Positions 53,748-61,674 of a stretch of DNA of 64,000 nucleotides are shown here, one piece after another; within the stretch, counting starts at the first letter, position 1, and every line of letters begins with the position of its first letter. Location: assembly GCA_944381375.1 (NCBI GenBank), contig CALWKX010000010.1, positions 30,657 through 94,656 on the forward strand, in the 5' to 3' direction. Position numbers and translations under genes: made by a program. Origin of the DNA: an uncultured Lachnospiraceae bacterium. Its GTDB lineage: Bacteria; Bacillota; Clostridia; Eubacteriales; Anaerofustaceae. Below the pieces are notes generated by a model, which was not told the origin of the DNA, made no database searches, and was given only the letters and a program-made list of their open reading frames with translations.

Positions 53748-54992
53748 ATGAAACATATAAAATTTTATAATGAATTCGATACGGATCAGTCTTGCATAGA
53801 TCAATACGCGGCTAAAATTAAAGAAATTTCGCAAAAGCTCAAACGCCATGCTTATAGGATGGATGGGTTTGTTGATTATCCTTTGCGTATAAAAAAAGAT
53901 CTGCTCGAAGATATAAAAAATACTGCGCAACATATAATTAAAGAAAGCAACGTGCTAGTAGTTATTGGTATTGGAGGCTCTTATTTAGGAGCCAAAGCCC
54001 TTATTGAAATGCTTGGCGGCGTAAAAGATGGCGGTATAAGCGTGCTTTTTGCGGGATGTAATTTATCGGCTAAATATCATATGGATATACTTAATAAAAT
54101 AGCCGGTAAAGATTTTTCTGTGCTTGTCGTTTCAAAGTCGGGTTCCACTGCTGAAACAAGCTTTGCGTTTGCTTTGTTTAAGCAGGAGCTGAAAAAACGG
54201 TATAAAAATAAATATGTAAACCGCATATATGCAGTGACAGATAAAACAGTGGGCAACCTTCGTAAAGAATGTGAACAAAATGGCTACAAAACGTTTGATC
54301 TGGATGAAGATATTGGCGGCCGATACAGCGTGCTTACTCCTGTGGGGCTTATTCCGGCGGCCGTAAGCGGTTACGATATCGACGCAGTCATAAATGGAGC
54401 TTATGCTGCTTTTAAGGAATATGAAAACGATGATGTGAATAATAACGACTGTTTGAGGTATGCGCTTTTGCGCAGGCTTATTAACGATAAATATAAAAAG
54501 GAAATAGAAGCTTTTATATTTTTCGAGCCGTCAATGCTAAGTTTTGGAGAATGGCTTAAGCAATTATTCGCTGAAAGCGAGGGGAAAGACGGTTTTGGTA
54601 TTTTCCCCGCCAGCCTTTTATTCAGTACGGATTTACATTCTATGGGGCAATATCTGCAAGATGGCAGAGAAAATTTTTTCCAAACCTTTATTTATACAAA
54701 ATTTGACGGCCCTGATATAAAGCTTGAAGATACAGCATTGAGCATTAATGAATATAATAAGATAGTGTATAAAAGTGCACTGAGCGCGCATAAATCAAGA
54801 GGTACTCCCATACTGAGAATAGAGACGGATGCGCTTGATGAAGAAGTTTTTGGCTATATTGTATACTTTTTTGAAAAAGCATGCGCTGTAAGTTGTTTGA
54901 TAGCGCAAATTAATCCGTTTGATCAGCCCGGGGTAGAAATATATAAAGCTGAAATGAAAAAAATCATGCAATCAAATATGCCGCAAAATTGA
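53748..54992 (+). CDS. pgi: Glucose-6-phosphate isomerase
   Basis: A 414-residue protein, slightly shorter than the usual ~450 residues of Bacillota Pgi. VIGIGGSYLGAKALIEML and VSKSGSTAETSFAF form the sugar-phosphate sites. DEDIGGRYSVLTPVGLIPAA and the late SRGTPILRIETDAL follow. It interconverts glucose-6-phosphate and fructose-6-phosphate. It follows the U32 gene closely and is likely cotranscribed. Confidence 0.95.
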   Translation: MKHIKFYNEFDTDQSCIDQYAAKIKEISQKLKRHAYRMDGFVDYPLRIKKDLLEDIKNTAQHIIKESNVLVVIGIGGSYLGAKALIEMLGGVKDGGISVLFAGCNLSAKYHMDILNKIAGKDFSVLVVSKSGSTAETSFAFALFKQELKKRYKNKYVNRIYAVTDKTVGNLRKECEQNGYKTFDLDEDIGGRYSVLTPVGLIPAAVSGYDIDAVINGAYAAFKEYENDDVNNNDCLRYALLRRLINDKYKKEIEAFIFFEPSMLSFGEWLKQLFAESEGKDGFGIFPASLLFSTDLHSMGQYLQDGRENFFQTFIYTKFDGPDIKLEDTALSINEYNKIVYKSALSAHKSRGTPILRIETDALDEEVFGYIVYFFEKACAVSCLIAQINPFDQPGVEIYKAEMKKIMQSNMPQN

Positions 54993-55031
54993 ATTCATGA
55001 ATATAAAAACAGTTTTCAAATATTAATTTCA

Positions 55032-55064
55032 TTGACAATATGTCAATACTTGTGGTACTATAAT
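55032..55064 (+). promoter_or_regulatory. Palindrome plus -10 element upstream of the first small membrane protein
   Basis: TTGACA-ATA-TGTCAA (55032-55046) is a perfect palindrome and TATAAT lies at 55059-55064. The 21-base distance from TTGACA is too long for a normal promoter, so the palindrome may be a regulator site. Confidence 0.4.
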
Positions 55065-55091
55065 CACAATAAACTGATACAGGAGGATGGC

Positions 55092-55484
55092 TTGAGCAAA
55101 AACGGTAAGCTTCGTATATATCTGCTTATAGTGTTTGTAGTTCTTTTGAACATTCGTTTTGCATTATGCCCTGCGATGGATATAAAGAGCTTTTACGTCT
55201 CGGCGGATACACAAGTAAGCTTTAGTGAATCTGAAGATTATATGCCGGTCGATTATTGCTTTTTAAGCAGTCTCAAGCTGTTCGAAACAGAGCAGGCATT
55301 ATTGCTGCGCATATCTGACGTGAATTATTCATTGGCTTTTTTGTTGATAATATTGCTTTTGATTCTGCGGCACAGGCATCTGCGCCTTGATTTTTTGTCG
55401 CGTCTTTCTAAATATTTTAGGTATCTTCAAACCTGTGATATGTCTTCGCCGTATGGCGGACTTTCTCCTCCGTATAATTTTTAA
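55092..55484 (+). CDS. Small two-helix membrane protein, copy 1, before DASS transporter 1
   Basis: A 130-residue protein from TTG at 55092 (AGGAGG at 55081-55086). It has helices at about residues 7-25 and 75-91 with an acidic extracytoplasmic loop (SESEDYMPVDY) between, and a basic region after the second. It ends in MSSPYGGLSPPYNF. The protein encoded before the second transporter copy ends in a closely similar MSGPLGGNSPPYIL, and has the same two-helix plan. No known family. Confidence 0.7.
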   Translation: MSKNGKLRIYLLIVFVVLLNIRFALCPAMDIKSFYVSADTQVSFSESEDYMPVDYCFLSSLKLFETEQALLLRISDVNYSLAFLLIILLLILRHRHLRLDFLSRLSKYFRYLQTCDMSSPYGGLSPPYNF

Positions 55485-55584
55485 TTTTCTTCACAATTTA
55501 ATATTTTCGATATGTTTATTCAGGTAATTATATAATTACATATAAATTTATTCGGTAATTCAAAAACATAACGTGATTTTTTCT

Positions 55585-55607
55585 TTGTTATTAAATCACA
55601 ATAACAA
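55585..55607 (+). promoter_or_regulatory. Inverted repeat upstream of DASS transporter 1
   Basis: Perfect 8-bp arms TTGTTATT/AATAACAA with a 7-base spacer, 56 bases before the transporter ATG. A perfect 16-bp palindrome GTAATTATATAATTAC also lies at 55524-55539. Either may be an operator. Confidence 0.35.
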
Positions 55608-55662
55608 ATATTACGTTTATTTTGTGTAGCCGAAAAACATCATTTAGGAGGTAAGGGATTTA

Positions 55663-56922
55663 ATGGATCCAATTATCGTCACGTTTGTGGTCCTTGGCTT
55701 GGCAATCATATGCTTTGTCACGGAAATTATTCCCCTTGGCGCTACTACAATCTGTGTGCCTATTGCGCTTTACTTTACTGGCGTTATTGACTCAAAACAA
55801 ATGGTAGCAGGTATAGTTGATAGCACAGTACTAATGTTTTTGTTCATGTTTATTGTAGGAGGTTGTTTCTTAAAATCAGGTCTTGCTAAAACAATAGGCG
55901 AGCAGATAGCCAAAGTTATGAAGACGGAAACAACCCTTATGCTCGGCTTCATGCTGTTTACATGTACATTGTCAGCATTCCTGAGCAATACGGGAACAAC
56001 AGTTACTGTTCTTCCGATTATAATAGGAACATGTGAAGCGAAAGGCTACAATCCTATTAAGCATATTCTTTCTGTAGGTTTCGCTGCGCAGGTAGGAGGT
56101 ATGATAGCCCTGCCCGGAGCTCCCCCGAACGCTACAGTTAAATCGTTCCTTGACGAGCTTGGAACAGGCGAGACTTTCGGTTTCTTCGAATATGCTTTAG
56201 TTGGTCTTCCTGTGAGCGCAATAACGATTTTATATTTTCTGCTTCTTGGACAGAAGATCGTGCCTAAAAACAAGGAGCTTGTGAAAAAAGCCAAGATCGA
56301 TCCTAATGCGGAATATAAAGTAAGAGATCAAGTCGTAGTTGGCGTCGTATTTTTACTGGTTGTAATATCAATGGCAATGGAATCCGTAACAGGAGTACCT
56401 TTGTTTGTAAGCGCTATGGTCGGAGCCGTCGTATTGATGCTCTTTAAAGTTGTTGGACCGGAAGAAGCCTTCGAAGACTGTGTCGATTGGAATACCATAA
56501 TGGTTATAGCTGGCATGCTTCCTTTAGGTACGGCTCTTCAGGTATCAGGCGCGGCCGAACTTATAGCCAATACAGCCATGAACATAATAGGAGACAGCAC
56601 TTCACCGCTGCTTTATTCTTTGGTCATCTTTATAATAGGCGCGTTCCTTACGCAGTTCATGTCCAATACTGCCGCAACGGCTATGTTGTCCCCAATAATC
56701 ATTACCATAGCGCAGGGCGTAGGAATGGACCCGAAATTTGCACTTATGATGCTCTGCATGAGCGCATCCTGCTCGTTCTTGACGCCTATGGCAACGCCTG
56801 TTAATACGGTTGTTATGGGATATACAGGATTTACGTTTAACGACTTCTTTAAGACTGGACTTCCGTTAATCATTATAGTTGGCGTGTTCATGATTTTCTA
56901 TATACCGTTTGTTTGGGCTTAA
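55663..56922 (+). CDS. DASS/SLC13-type sodium:anion (dicarboxylate) symporter, copy 1
   Basis: A 419-residue membrane protein with about 11 helices. The two Na+-binding SNT motifs are clear: LSNTGTTVTVLP near residue 108 and MSNTAATAMLSP near 334. The family carries C4-dicarboxylates, citrate or sulfate with Na+. It is nearly identical to the protein at 57806-59065, differing at scattered positions (for example GAPPNATVK versus GCPPNATVK). AGGAGG precedes the ATG, and an OadG-like gene follows after 24 bases. Confidence 0.9.
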   Translation: MDPIIVTFVVLGLAIICFVTEIIPLGATTICVPIALYFTGVIDSKQMVAGIVDSTVLMFLFMFIVGGCFLKSGLAKTIGEQIAKVMKTETTLMLGFMLFTCTLSAFLSNTGTTVTVLPIIIGTCEAKGYNPIKHILSVGFAAQVGGMIALPGAPPNATVKSFLDELGTGETFGFFEYALVGLPVSAITILYFLLLGQKIVPKNKELVKKAKIDPNAEYKVRDQVVVGVVFLLVVISMAMESVTGVPLFVSAMVGAVVLMLFKVVGPEEAFEDCVDWNTIMVIAGMLPLGTALQVSGAAELIANTAMNIIGDSTSPLLYSLVIFIIGAFLTQFMSNTAATAMLSPIIITIAQGVGMDPKFALMMLCMSASCSFLTPMATPVNTVVMGYTGFTFNDFFKTGLPLIIIVGVFMIFYIPFVWA

Positions 56923-56946
56923 ACACCAAAGGAGGTGACATTATAA

Positions 56947-57177
56947 ATGTACGGCGACATAATATCACTAGGGGATGCATTGCTCATTTTCGTGATTGCA
57001 ATGGTCATAGTTTTTATCGGCTTAGGCTTGTTGTATGGCATATTGCTTATTTTCAAAAAAGCGTTTGAGAAAAAAACGACCGAAACACAAGTTGTTGCGG
57101 AGGATAAAGGTTCCGAAGATGAGCTGATTGCTGTGTTTACAGCTGCGATCGCAGCTTACGAAAGTGATGTGAAATGA
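56947..57177 (+). CDS. OadG-like small membrane subunit, without OadA or OadB nearby
   Basis: A 76-residue protein with one helix (about residues 10-33), a charged linker and the closing DELIAVFTAAIAAYE, typical of the gamma subunit of Na+-pumping oxaloacetate decarboxylases. OadG normally joins OadA and OadB; here its only partners are transporters. It may assemble with decarboxylase subunits encoded elsewhere or with the DASS transporter. AGGAGGTG precedes the ATG. Confidence 0.78.
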   Translation: MYGDIISLGDALLIFVIAMVIVFIGLGLLYGILLIFKKAFEKKTTETQVVAEDKGSEDELIAVFTAAIAAYESDVK

Positions 57178-57183
57178 TCAATA

Positions 57184-57226
57184 AAATAAAACTTTTGCCG
57201 TATTGGCAAAAGTTTTATTTTATTTT
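57184..57226 (+). terminator. Terminator after the OadG-like gene
   Basis: AAATAAAACTTTTGCC pairs with GGCAAAAGTTTTATTT around a small loop and is followed by TATTTTA, 7 bases after the stop. Confidence 0.88.
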
Positions 57227-57232
57227 ATAATG

Positions 57233-57262
57233 TTGACATAAGTAATTGGAACGTGATATTAT
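57233..57262 (+). promoter_or_regulatory. Promoter of the second small-protein/DASS module
   Basis: TTGACA at 57233-57238, 18-base spacer, TATTAT at 57257-57262, 34 bases before the TTG start. Confidence 0.65.
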
Positions 57263-57295
57263 ATTTATCATATAAATTTATGTAAGAGGAAAAGA

Positions 57296-57703
57296 TTGAA
57301 ATCAAAAGGCCTTGGCATAAAAATAATAATATGTGTTTTGCTTGCTGTAGTGCTTGTATCTTTAGTCGTGCTTCCGATTAAAGATCGTTGTTGTGCGAAT
57401 GTCAATCTTTTTCAAATACTTTTCAGCAACTCTTCCATGCCTGACGCACATGCTGATGGGATAGAACTTATTGCTATGGGATTTAGCTTGTCAAGTCAGG
57501 ATAATGACTATGAAAAATACTTTGTTTTATCAACAATCATTTCTTTTTATATTTTTGTATTAGATAATACACTTTACTTAACTCTTCATTTGCTGCTTTT
57601 TTTATATTTCCTGATACTCAAATCATGTAAATTTATAAGCAGAGTTATGTCAGGCCCTTTAGGAGGCAATTCTCCGCCTTATATTTTATCCAGTATTATT
57701 TAA
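57296..57703 (+). CDS. Small two-helix membrane protein, copy 2, before DASS transporter 2
   Basis: A 135-residue protein from TTG at 57296 (AGAGGA 5 bases upstream). It has a helix at about 7-27, an extracytoplasmic loop and a longer hydrophobic region at about 78-110, then a C-terminal MSGPLGGNSPPYILSSII. Overall identity to the copy-1 protein looks low except for this end and the plan. The pairing with a DASS gene in both copies suggests an accessory or leader role. No known family. Confidence 0.7.
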   Translation: MKSKGLGIKIIICVLLAVVLVSLVVLPIKDRCCANVNLFQILFSNSSMPDAHADGIELIAMGFSLSSQDNDYEKYFVLSTIISFYIFVLDNTLYLTLHLLLFLYFLILKSCKFISRVMSGPLGGNSPPYILSSII

Positions 57704-57805
57704 ATTCACATTATTTATATTATATTTAATAATAAGCCTTTGTTTTTGTACAACGGCGTGTTTGCGTCGTTTACATAATAATTAATTAAGGAGGTAAAGG
57801 ATTTA

Positions 57806-59065
57806 ATGGATCCAATTATCGTCACGTTTGTGATCCTTGGCTTGGCAATTATATGCTTTGTCACAGAGATTATTCCACTTGGCGCCACAACGATATGCGT
57901 GCCTATAGCACTGTATTTGACAGGAATACTGGACTCAAAGCAAATGGTCGCAGGAATTGTTGACAGCACAGTTTTGATGTTTTTATTCATGTTCATAGTC
58001 GGAGGCTGTTTCTTGAAATCAGGCTTGGCTAAAACTATCGGAGAACAGATAGCCAAAGTTATGAAAACTGAAACAAGCCTTATGCTTGGCTTCATGCTGT
58101 TTACATGTATATTGTCAGCATTCCTGAGCAATACGGGAACAACAGTTACTGTTCTTCCGATAATAATAGGTACTTGTGAAGCGAAAGGTTATAATCCTAT
58201 AAAGCATATTTTAGGAGTTGGTTTCTCGGCGCAGGTAGGAGGCATGCTGGCGCTTCCCGGATGCCCTCCGAACGCTACAGTTAAATCGTTCCTTGAAGGA
58301 ATAGGAACAGGCCAGACTTTTGGTTTTCTTGAATATGCGATAGTCGGCGCGCCCGTATGCGTTATTATGATTGTGTATTATTTGACAATAGGACAGAAAA
58401 TAATTCCTAAAAATAAGGAGCTTGTTAAAAAAGCAAAGATGGATCCGAATGCCGTTTATAAAGCGAAAGATCAAATAATAGTTGGAATTGTCTTTATTTT
58501 GGTAGTTATATCAATGGCATTGGAATCAGTCACAGGTATACCGCTGTTCGTAAGTGCAATGGTAGGTGCCGTAGTGCTTATGCTGTTCAAAGTGGTTGGA
58601 CCTGAGGAAGCTTTTGAAGAATATGTTGACTGGAATACAATCATGGTAATCGCGGGAATGCTTCCGATGGGCACAGCGCTTCAGGTATCCGGAGCTGCTG
58701 ATTTGATTGCTAATACAGCGATGAATGTTATCGGTGACAGTACATCGCCGATATTGTATTCGTTGGTAATATTCATAATAGGCGCATTCTTAACGCAGTT
58801 TATGTCAAATTCTGCGGCGACAGCGCTTTTATCACCGATTATCATATCTATAGCGCAAGGCGTAGGAATGGATCCGAAGTTTGCACTTATGACGCTCTGC
58901 ATGAGCGCTTCCTGCTCATTCCTCACACCGATGGCAACGCCGGTTAATACTATTGTTATGGGATATACCGGATTTACGTTTAACGACTTCTTGAAGACAG
59001 GTATTTTACCGCTTCTGATAATAGGCGTATTCATGATCTTCTACATACCGTTTATTTGGGCATAA
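57806..59065 (+). CDS. DASS/SLC13-type sodium:anion (dicarboxylate) symporter, copy 2
   Basis: A 419-residue protein, the same length as copy 1 and near-identical through both SNT motifs (LSNTGTTV, MSNSAATA; the second has Ser for Thr). The DNA around both starts is also alike (AGGAGGTAA...GGATTTAATGGATCC), which points to recent duplication. It lacks a following oadG gene and ends at a terminator. Small changes near residue 155 and 180-200 might alter substrate or affinity. Confidence 0.9.
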   Translation: MDPIIVTFVILGLAIICFVTEIIPLGATTICVPIALYLTGILDSKQMVAGIVDSTVLMFLFMFIVGGCFLKSGLAKTIGEQIAKVMKTETSLMLGFMLFTCILSAFLSNTGTTVTVLPIIIGTCEAKGYNPIKHILGVGFSAQVGGMLALPGCPPNATVKSFLEGIGTGQTFGFLEYAIVGAPVCVIMIVYYLTIGQKIIPKNKELVKKAKMDPNAVYKAKDQIIVGIVFILVVISMALESVTGIPLFVSAMVGAVVLMLFKVVGPEEAFEEYVDWNTIMVIAGMLPMGTALQVSGAADLIANTAMNVIGDSTSPILYSLVIFIIGAFLTQFMSNSAATALLSPIIISIAQGVGMDPKFALMTLCMSASCSFLTPMATPVNTIVMGYTGFTFNDFLKTGILPLLIIGVFMIFYIPFIWA

Positions 59066-59070
59066 CAGTT

Positions 59071-59099
59071 AAAAGGCTCGCAAAAGCGAGCCTTTTTTA
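59071..59099 (+). terminator. Terminator after DASS copy 2
   Basis: AAAAGGCTCGC and GCGAGCCTTTTTT around AAAA, 5 bases after the stop. Confidence 0.93.
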
Positions 59100-59176
59100 T
59101 TTGTAACATTTTTCGCGCAATATTTGTATTATATATCGAACACTTAAGTTGTTTTATATGGCAGAAAGGAAGTAAA

Positions 59177-59383
59177 ATGCTAAGAAAAAATTATACGCCT
59201 TTGGTTCCATATATGCCCGAAGATCCTCAGTTGTACAGGGCATATGTGCCTTACCAGCTTGATATACAGGAATTCTGTCTCAACGAGGCGCTCAATAAAG
59301 GGACTCTTTTTGAGGCGCTTTATTCATCTTATAAAGGAGATCTGAAGGGAGATGGTTATCCATGTTGTCAGATAATAATGTAA
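59177..59383 (+). CDS. cotJA: Spore coat-associated protein CotJA
   Basis: A 68-residue protein with the CotJA pattern: AYVPYQ, then NEALNKGTLFEALYSSY. CotJA, CotJB and CotJC form a mother-cell made spore coat complex. AGGAAG precedes the ATG. It overlaps cotJB by 22 bases. This is direct evidence for an endospore former. Confidence 0.9.
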   Translation: MLRKNYTPLVPYMPEDPQLYRAYVPYQLDIQEFCLNEALNKGTLFEALYSSYKGDLKGDGYPCCQIIM

Positions 59384-59643
59384 GCAAAGCGCAAGAAGAG
59401 ATGCTTCTTGAAATTGCGCAATACAGATTTGCCGCTTTGGAAACTGCGTTGTATCTGGATACTCATCCCAATGATACGGAAGTATTGAACAGACACAACT
59501 ATTTTAGCGGTAAGCTGAATGAAAAAATTGAGAGTTATCAGAAAGAATACAATGATCCGCTTGATTTATATCAGACGGCGCAGGGAAGCTGGACTTATAT
59601 AGATCGATGGCCATGGAAGAGCGCAAACGGAGGTTGCTTGTAA
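59362..59643 (+). CDS. cotJB: Spore coat protein CotJB
   Basis: A 93-residue protein typical of CotJB: an N-terminal helical part (LLEIAQYRFAALETALYLDTHP), NDPLDLYQT and the closing W-T-Y-I-D-R-W-P-W-K. It overlaps cotJA by 22 bases and touches cotJC (TAATG). Confidence 0.9.
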   Translation: MLSDNNVSKAQEEMLLEIAQYRFAALETALYLDTHPNDTEVLNRHNYFSGKLNEKIESYQKEYNDPLDLYQTAQGSWTYIDRWPWKSANGGCL

Positions 59644-59852
59644 TGTTTATATATACTAAGACAATGCAAAGGCCTATGAGAGTGAGCTGCAAAGATGTCG
59701 CAATGGCAAAAAATGTAATCACGCAGTATGGCGGGCCAGATGGCGAATTAGGCGCGTCCATGCGTTATTTGACTCAGCGATTCGCAATGCCTTTGAAGGA
59801 AGGCAAAGCGATACTGACAGATATAGGTACAGAAGCATCAATAAAGCCATAG
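59643..59852 (+). pseudogene. cotJC: CotJC (manganese catalase-like), N-terminal 64 codons only; interrupted
   Basis: From ATG 59643 the product matches CotJC: RVSCKDVAMAKNVITQYGGPDGELGASMRYLTQRF, here split by me as RVSCKDVAMAKNV and ITQYGGPDGELGAS, then ILTDIGTE. CotJC normally continues with (E)-LAHLEM and reaches about 190 residues. Here it changes after Glu64 to ASIKP and stops. The break at about 59834-59836 is abrupt, with no gradual decay, and a serine recombinase follows. The missing part contains most of the di-manganese ligands, so the truncated protein cannot be a working catalase unless the gene is rejoined. Confidence 0.85.
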
Positions 59853-59913
59853 AGTTTTTTGCTGAGGTTATCTTTTTTATTTTTGCTCATAAATTTATAC
59901 TAGGGAGAAAAGT

Positions 59914-60087
59914 ATGAAAAGACAACGGTATATTTTGATTAATTCAAAACAAATGAATTTTGACGAGTCGAACAATAGAAATGATTTGAAAAAAGCGCTT
60001 TTTTACGCTTTGTTGGAAAAAGGTTTTATTGACGCAATGATCTTCAATAATTGTATAGATATGAGCAATGACGGCAGAAATCGTTAA
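59914..60087 (+). CDS. Small 57-residue protein before the recombinase; possible directionality factor
   Basis: ATG at 59914 has AGGGAG 6 bases upstream. The product begins MKRQRYILINSKQMNFDESN and has a helical KKALFYALLEKGFIDAMIF. It overlaps the recombinase start by 20 bases. I do not recognise a family. Serine integrases need a small recombination directionality factor for excision, often encoded nearby, and this is the best candidate by position only. Confidence 0.6.
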   Translation: MKRQRYILINSKQMNFDESNNRNDLKKALFYALLEKGFIDAMIFNNCIDMSNDGRNR

Positions 60088-61630
60088 AGGTCAACAAATT
60101 CGCAATGTTGCCGTTTATTGCCGTGTATCTACTAATATCAGCGATCAAGCCGATTCATTGGAAAATCAAATAATGTATTTCGAAAATTATGTGAATAATC
60201 ATCCTTTTTGGAAACTGTATAAAATTTATGTAGACGAAGGTATCACAGGAACGTCTACCAAAAAGCGCGAAGCATTTAATCAGATGATTACGGATGCTTA
60301 TAAGGGATTGTTTGACCTGATTTTGACAAAAGAGATAAGCCGTTTTGCAAGAAATACGCTGGACAGTATCTTTTATACCCGTCAGATGAAAAAACTCGGC
60401 GTTGAAGTTTTCTTTCTTAATGACAATATACATACTTTTGATACTGATTCTGAATTGAGGCTGACAATAATGTCGTCTATTGCTCAGGAGGAAAGCCGAA
60501 AAACATCTCAGCGCGTAAAGTGGGGGCAGCAAAGGCGCATGGAGCAAGGAGTCGTATTTGGCAGAAGCTTGCTTGGTTATGAAGTCGCAAACGGTAAAAT
60601 TACTATCAATCAAAAACAGGCGGAAACTGTAAGGCTTATATTCCATAAATATGTCAATGAAGGTAAGGGCGCTCATACTATTGCATGTGAACTCTGTAAA
60701 GAAGGCATTGCAGTTGCAGGACATATGAAGCAATGGTCTAATACCAATATATTACGCATTTTAAAAAACGAAAAATATTGCGGCGATTTGGTTCAGAAAA
60801 AAACGATTACTCCTGATTATCTCAATCATGAAAAAAAATATAATAAAGGTCAGGAAAAGATGATTATCATAAGAAATCATCATCAGCCAATTATCAGTAG
60901 GAAATTATTTGAAGAAGCTCAGTCGATATTAAAAAAGCGGCGCTTAGACGTTAATGAAAATACCAAATATTCGTCACGATATTGTTTTTCCGGTAAAATA
61001 AAGTGCGCTTTATGTTCATGTTCGTATGCGCCGCGCTCGAAAAAAAGAAAAGACGGTTCGGTCTACAGGGCTTGGAGATGCTCGCGTGCAGCGCGTTATG
61101 GCAGTATCAAAACTAAGAAAAATGAAATTTCAGGCTGTGATAATGCTTACGTGAATGAAGATGCTTTAAAAAATGCAATACAAAATATTATAAAAAAAAT
61201 TAATTTCAATAAAAATAAAATAGCAAAAGATGTAGCTTGTGATGTTAAGAAATCCGTGTTGTCATTTTCTTTAATCCAAAATTTAAATAATATTGATTCG
61301 TCTATAAAGAATTATGAAAATAAACGCCGTCGTCTAATGGAGCTTTATTTGTGCGAAGGAATTTCAAAAGAGGAATATTTAAATACCGACAAATCGTTAA
61401 AATGCAGTCTTGAAAGGCTGTACGCTCAGAAAAAAATGACAAATGTCAATAGTGTAAATTCAGTCTGTGATGAAATTTATGATTATGCTCTGCGTATTTT
61501 ATCCGGAGAAGAATGGTCTGATAGTTTTTTTCGATGTGTTATTAATACGATAACCGTGAATAAAGATAAATTAAAAATAAATTTCAATTCGCCTTTAGGA
61601 AAATTTTCGTGTATTGCTAAGCGCAGATGA
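60068..61630 (+). CDS. Large serine recombinase (SpoIVCA/phage integrase-like)
   Basis: A 520-residue recombinase. The resolvase domain covers about residues 10-155, with catalytic Ser21 in VYCRVST, then ADSLENQ, EGITGTSTKKREAFN and KEISRFARNTLD with catalytic arginines. The Recombinase domain follows (about 170-270; GRSLLGYEVANGKI, ILRILKNEKYCGDLV). The zinc-ribbon (CFSGKIKCALC and WRCSRA) and a coiled-coil arm come next. Size and layout match SpoIVCA, which excises the skin element from sigK. The start overlaps the preceding small frame, and no separate ribosome site is evident. Confidence 0.93.
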   Translation: MTAEIVKGQQIRNVAVYCRVSTNISDQADSLENQIMYFENYVNNHPFWKLYKIYVDEGITGTSTKKREAFNQMITDAYKGLFDLILTKEISRFARNTLDSIFYTRQMKKLGVEVFFLNDNIHTFDTDSELRLTIMSSIAQEESRKTSQRVKWGQQRRMEQGVVFGRSLLGYEVANGKITINQKQAETVRLIFHKYVNEGKGAHTIACELCKEGIAVAGHMKQWSNTNILRILKNEKYCGDLVQKKTITPDYLNHEKKYNKGQEKMIIIRNHHQPIISRKLFEEAQSILKKRRLDVNENTKYSSRYCFSGKIKCALCSCSYAPRSKKRKDGSVYRAWRCSRAARYGSIKTKKNEISGCDNAYVNEDALKNAIQNIIKKINFNKNKIAKDVACDVKKSVLSFSLIQNLNNIDSSIKNYENKRRRLMELYLCEGISKEEYLNTDKSLKCSLERLYAQKKMTNVNSVNSVCDEIYDYALRILSGEEWSDSFFRCVINTITVNKDKLKINFNSPLGKFSCIAKRR

Positions 61631-61635
61631 AATTT

Positions 61636-61665
61636 GAATAAATCAGCTTAAGATTGATTTTATTC
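61636..61665 (+). terminator. Weak hairpin after the recombinase
   Basis: GAATAAATCA and TGATTTTATTC arms (one bulge) lie 6 bases after the stop; no clear T tract follows. Confidence 0.35.
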
Positions 61666-61674
61666 ATTAATTAA

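Noticed and set aside
55663..59065. Assembly duplication of the DASS gene
   Set aside because: The two copies differ at many scattered third-codon and coding positions and have different flanking genes, so they are true paralogues.
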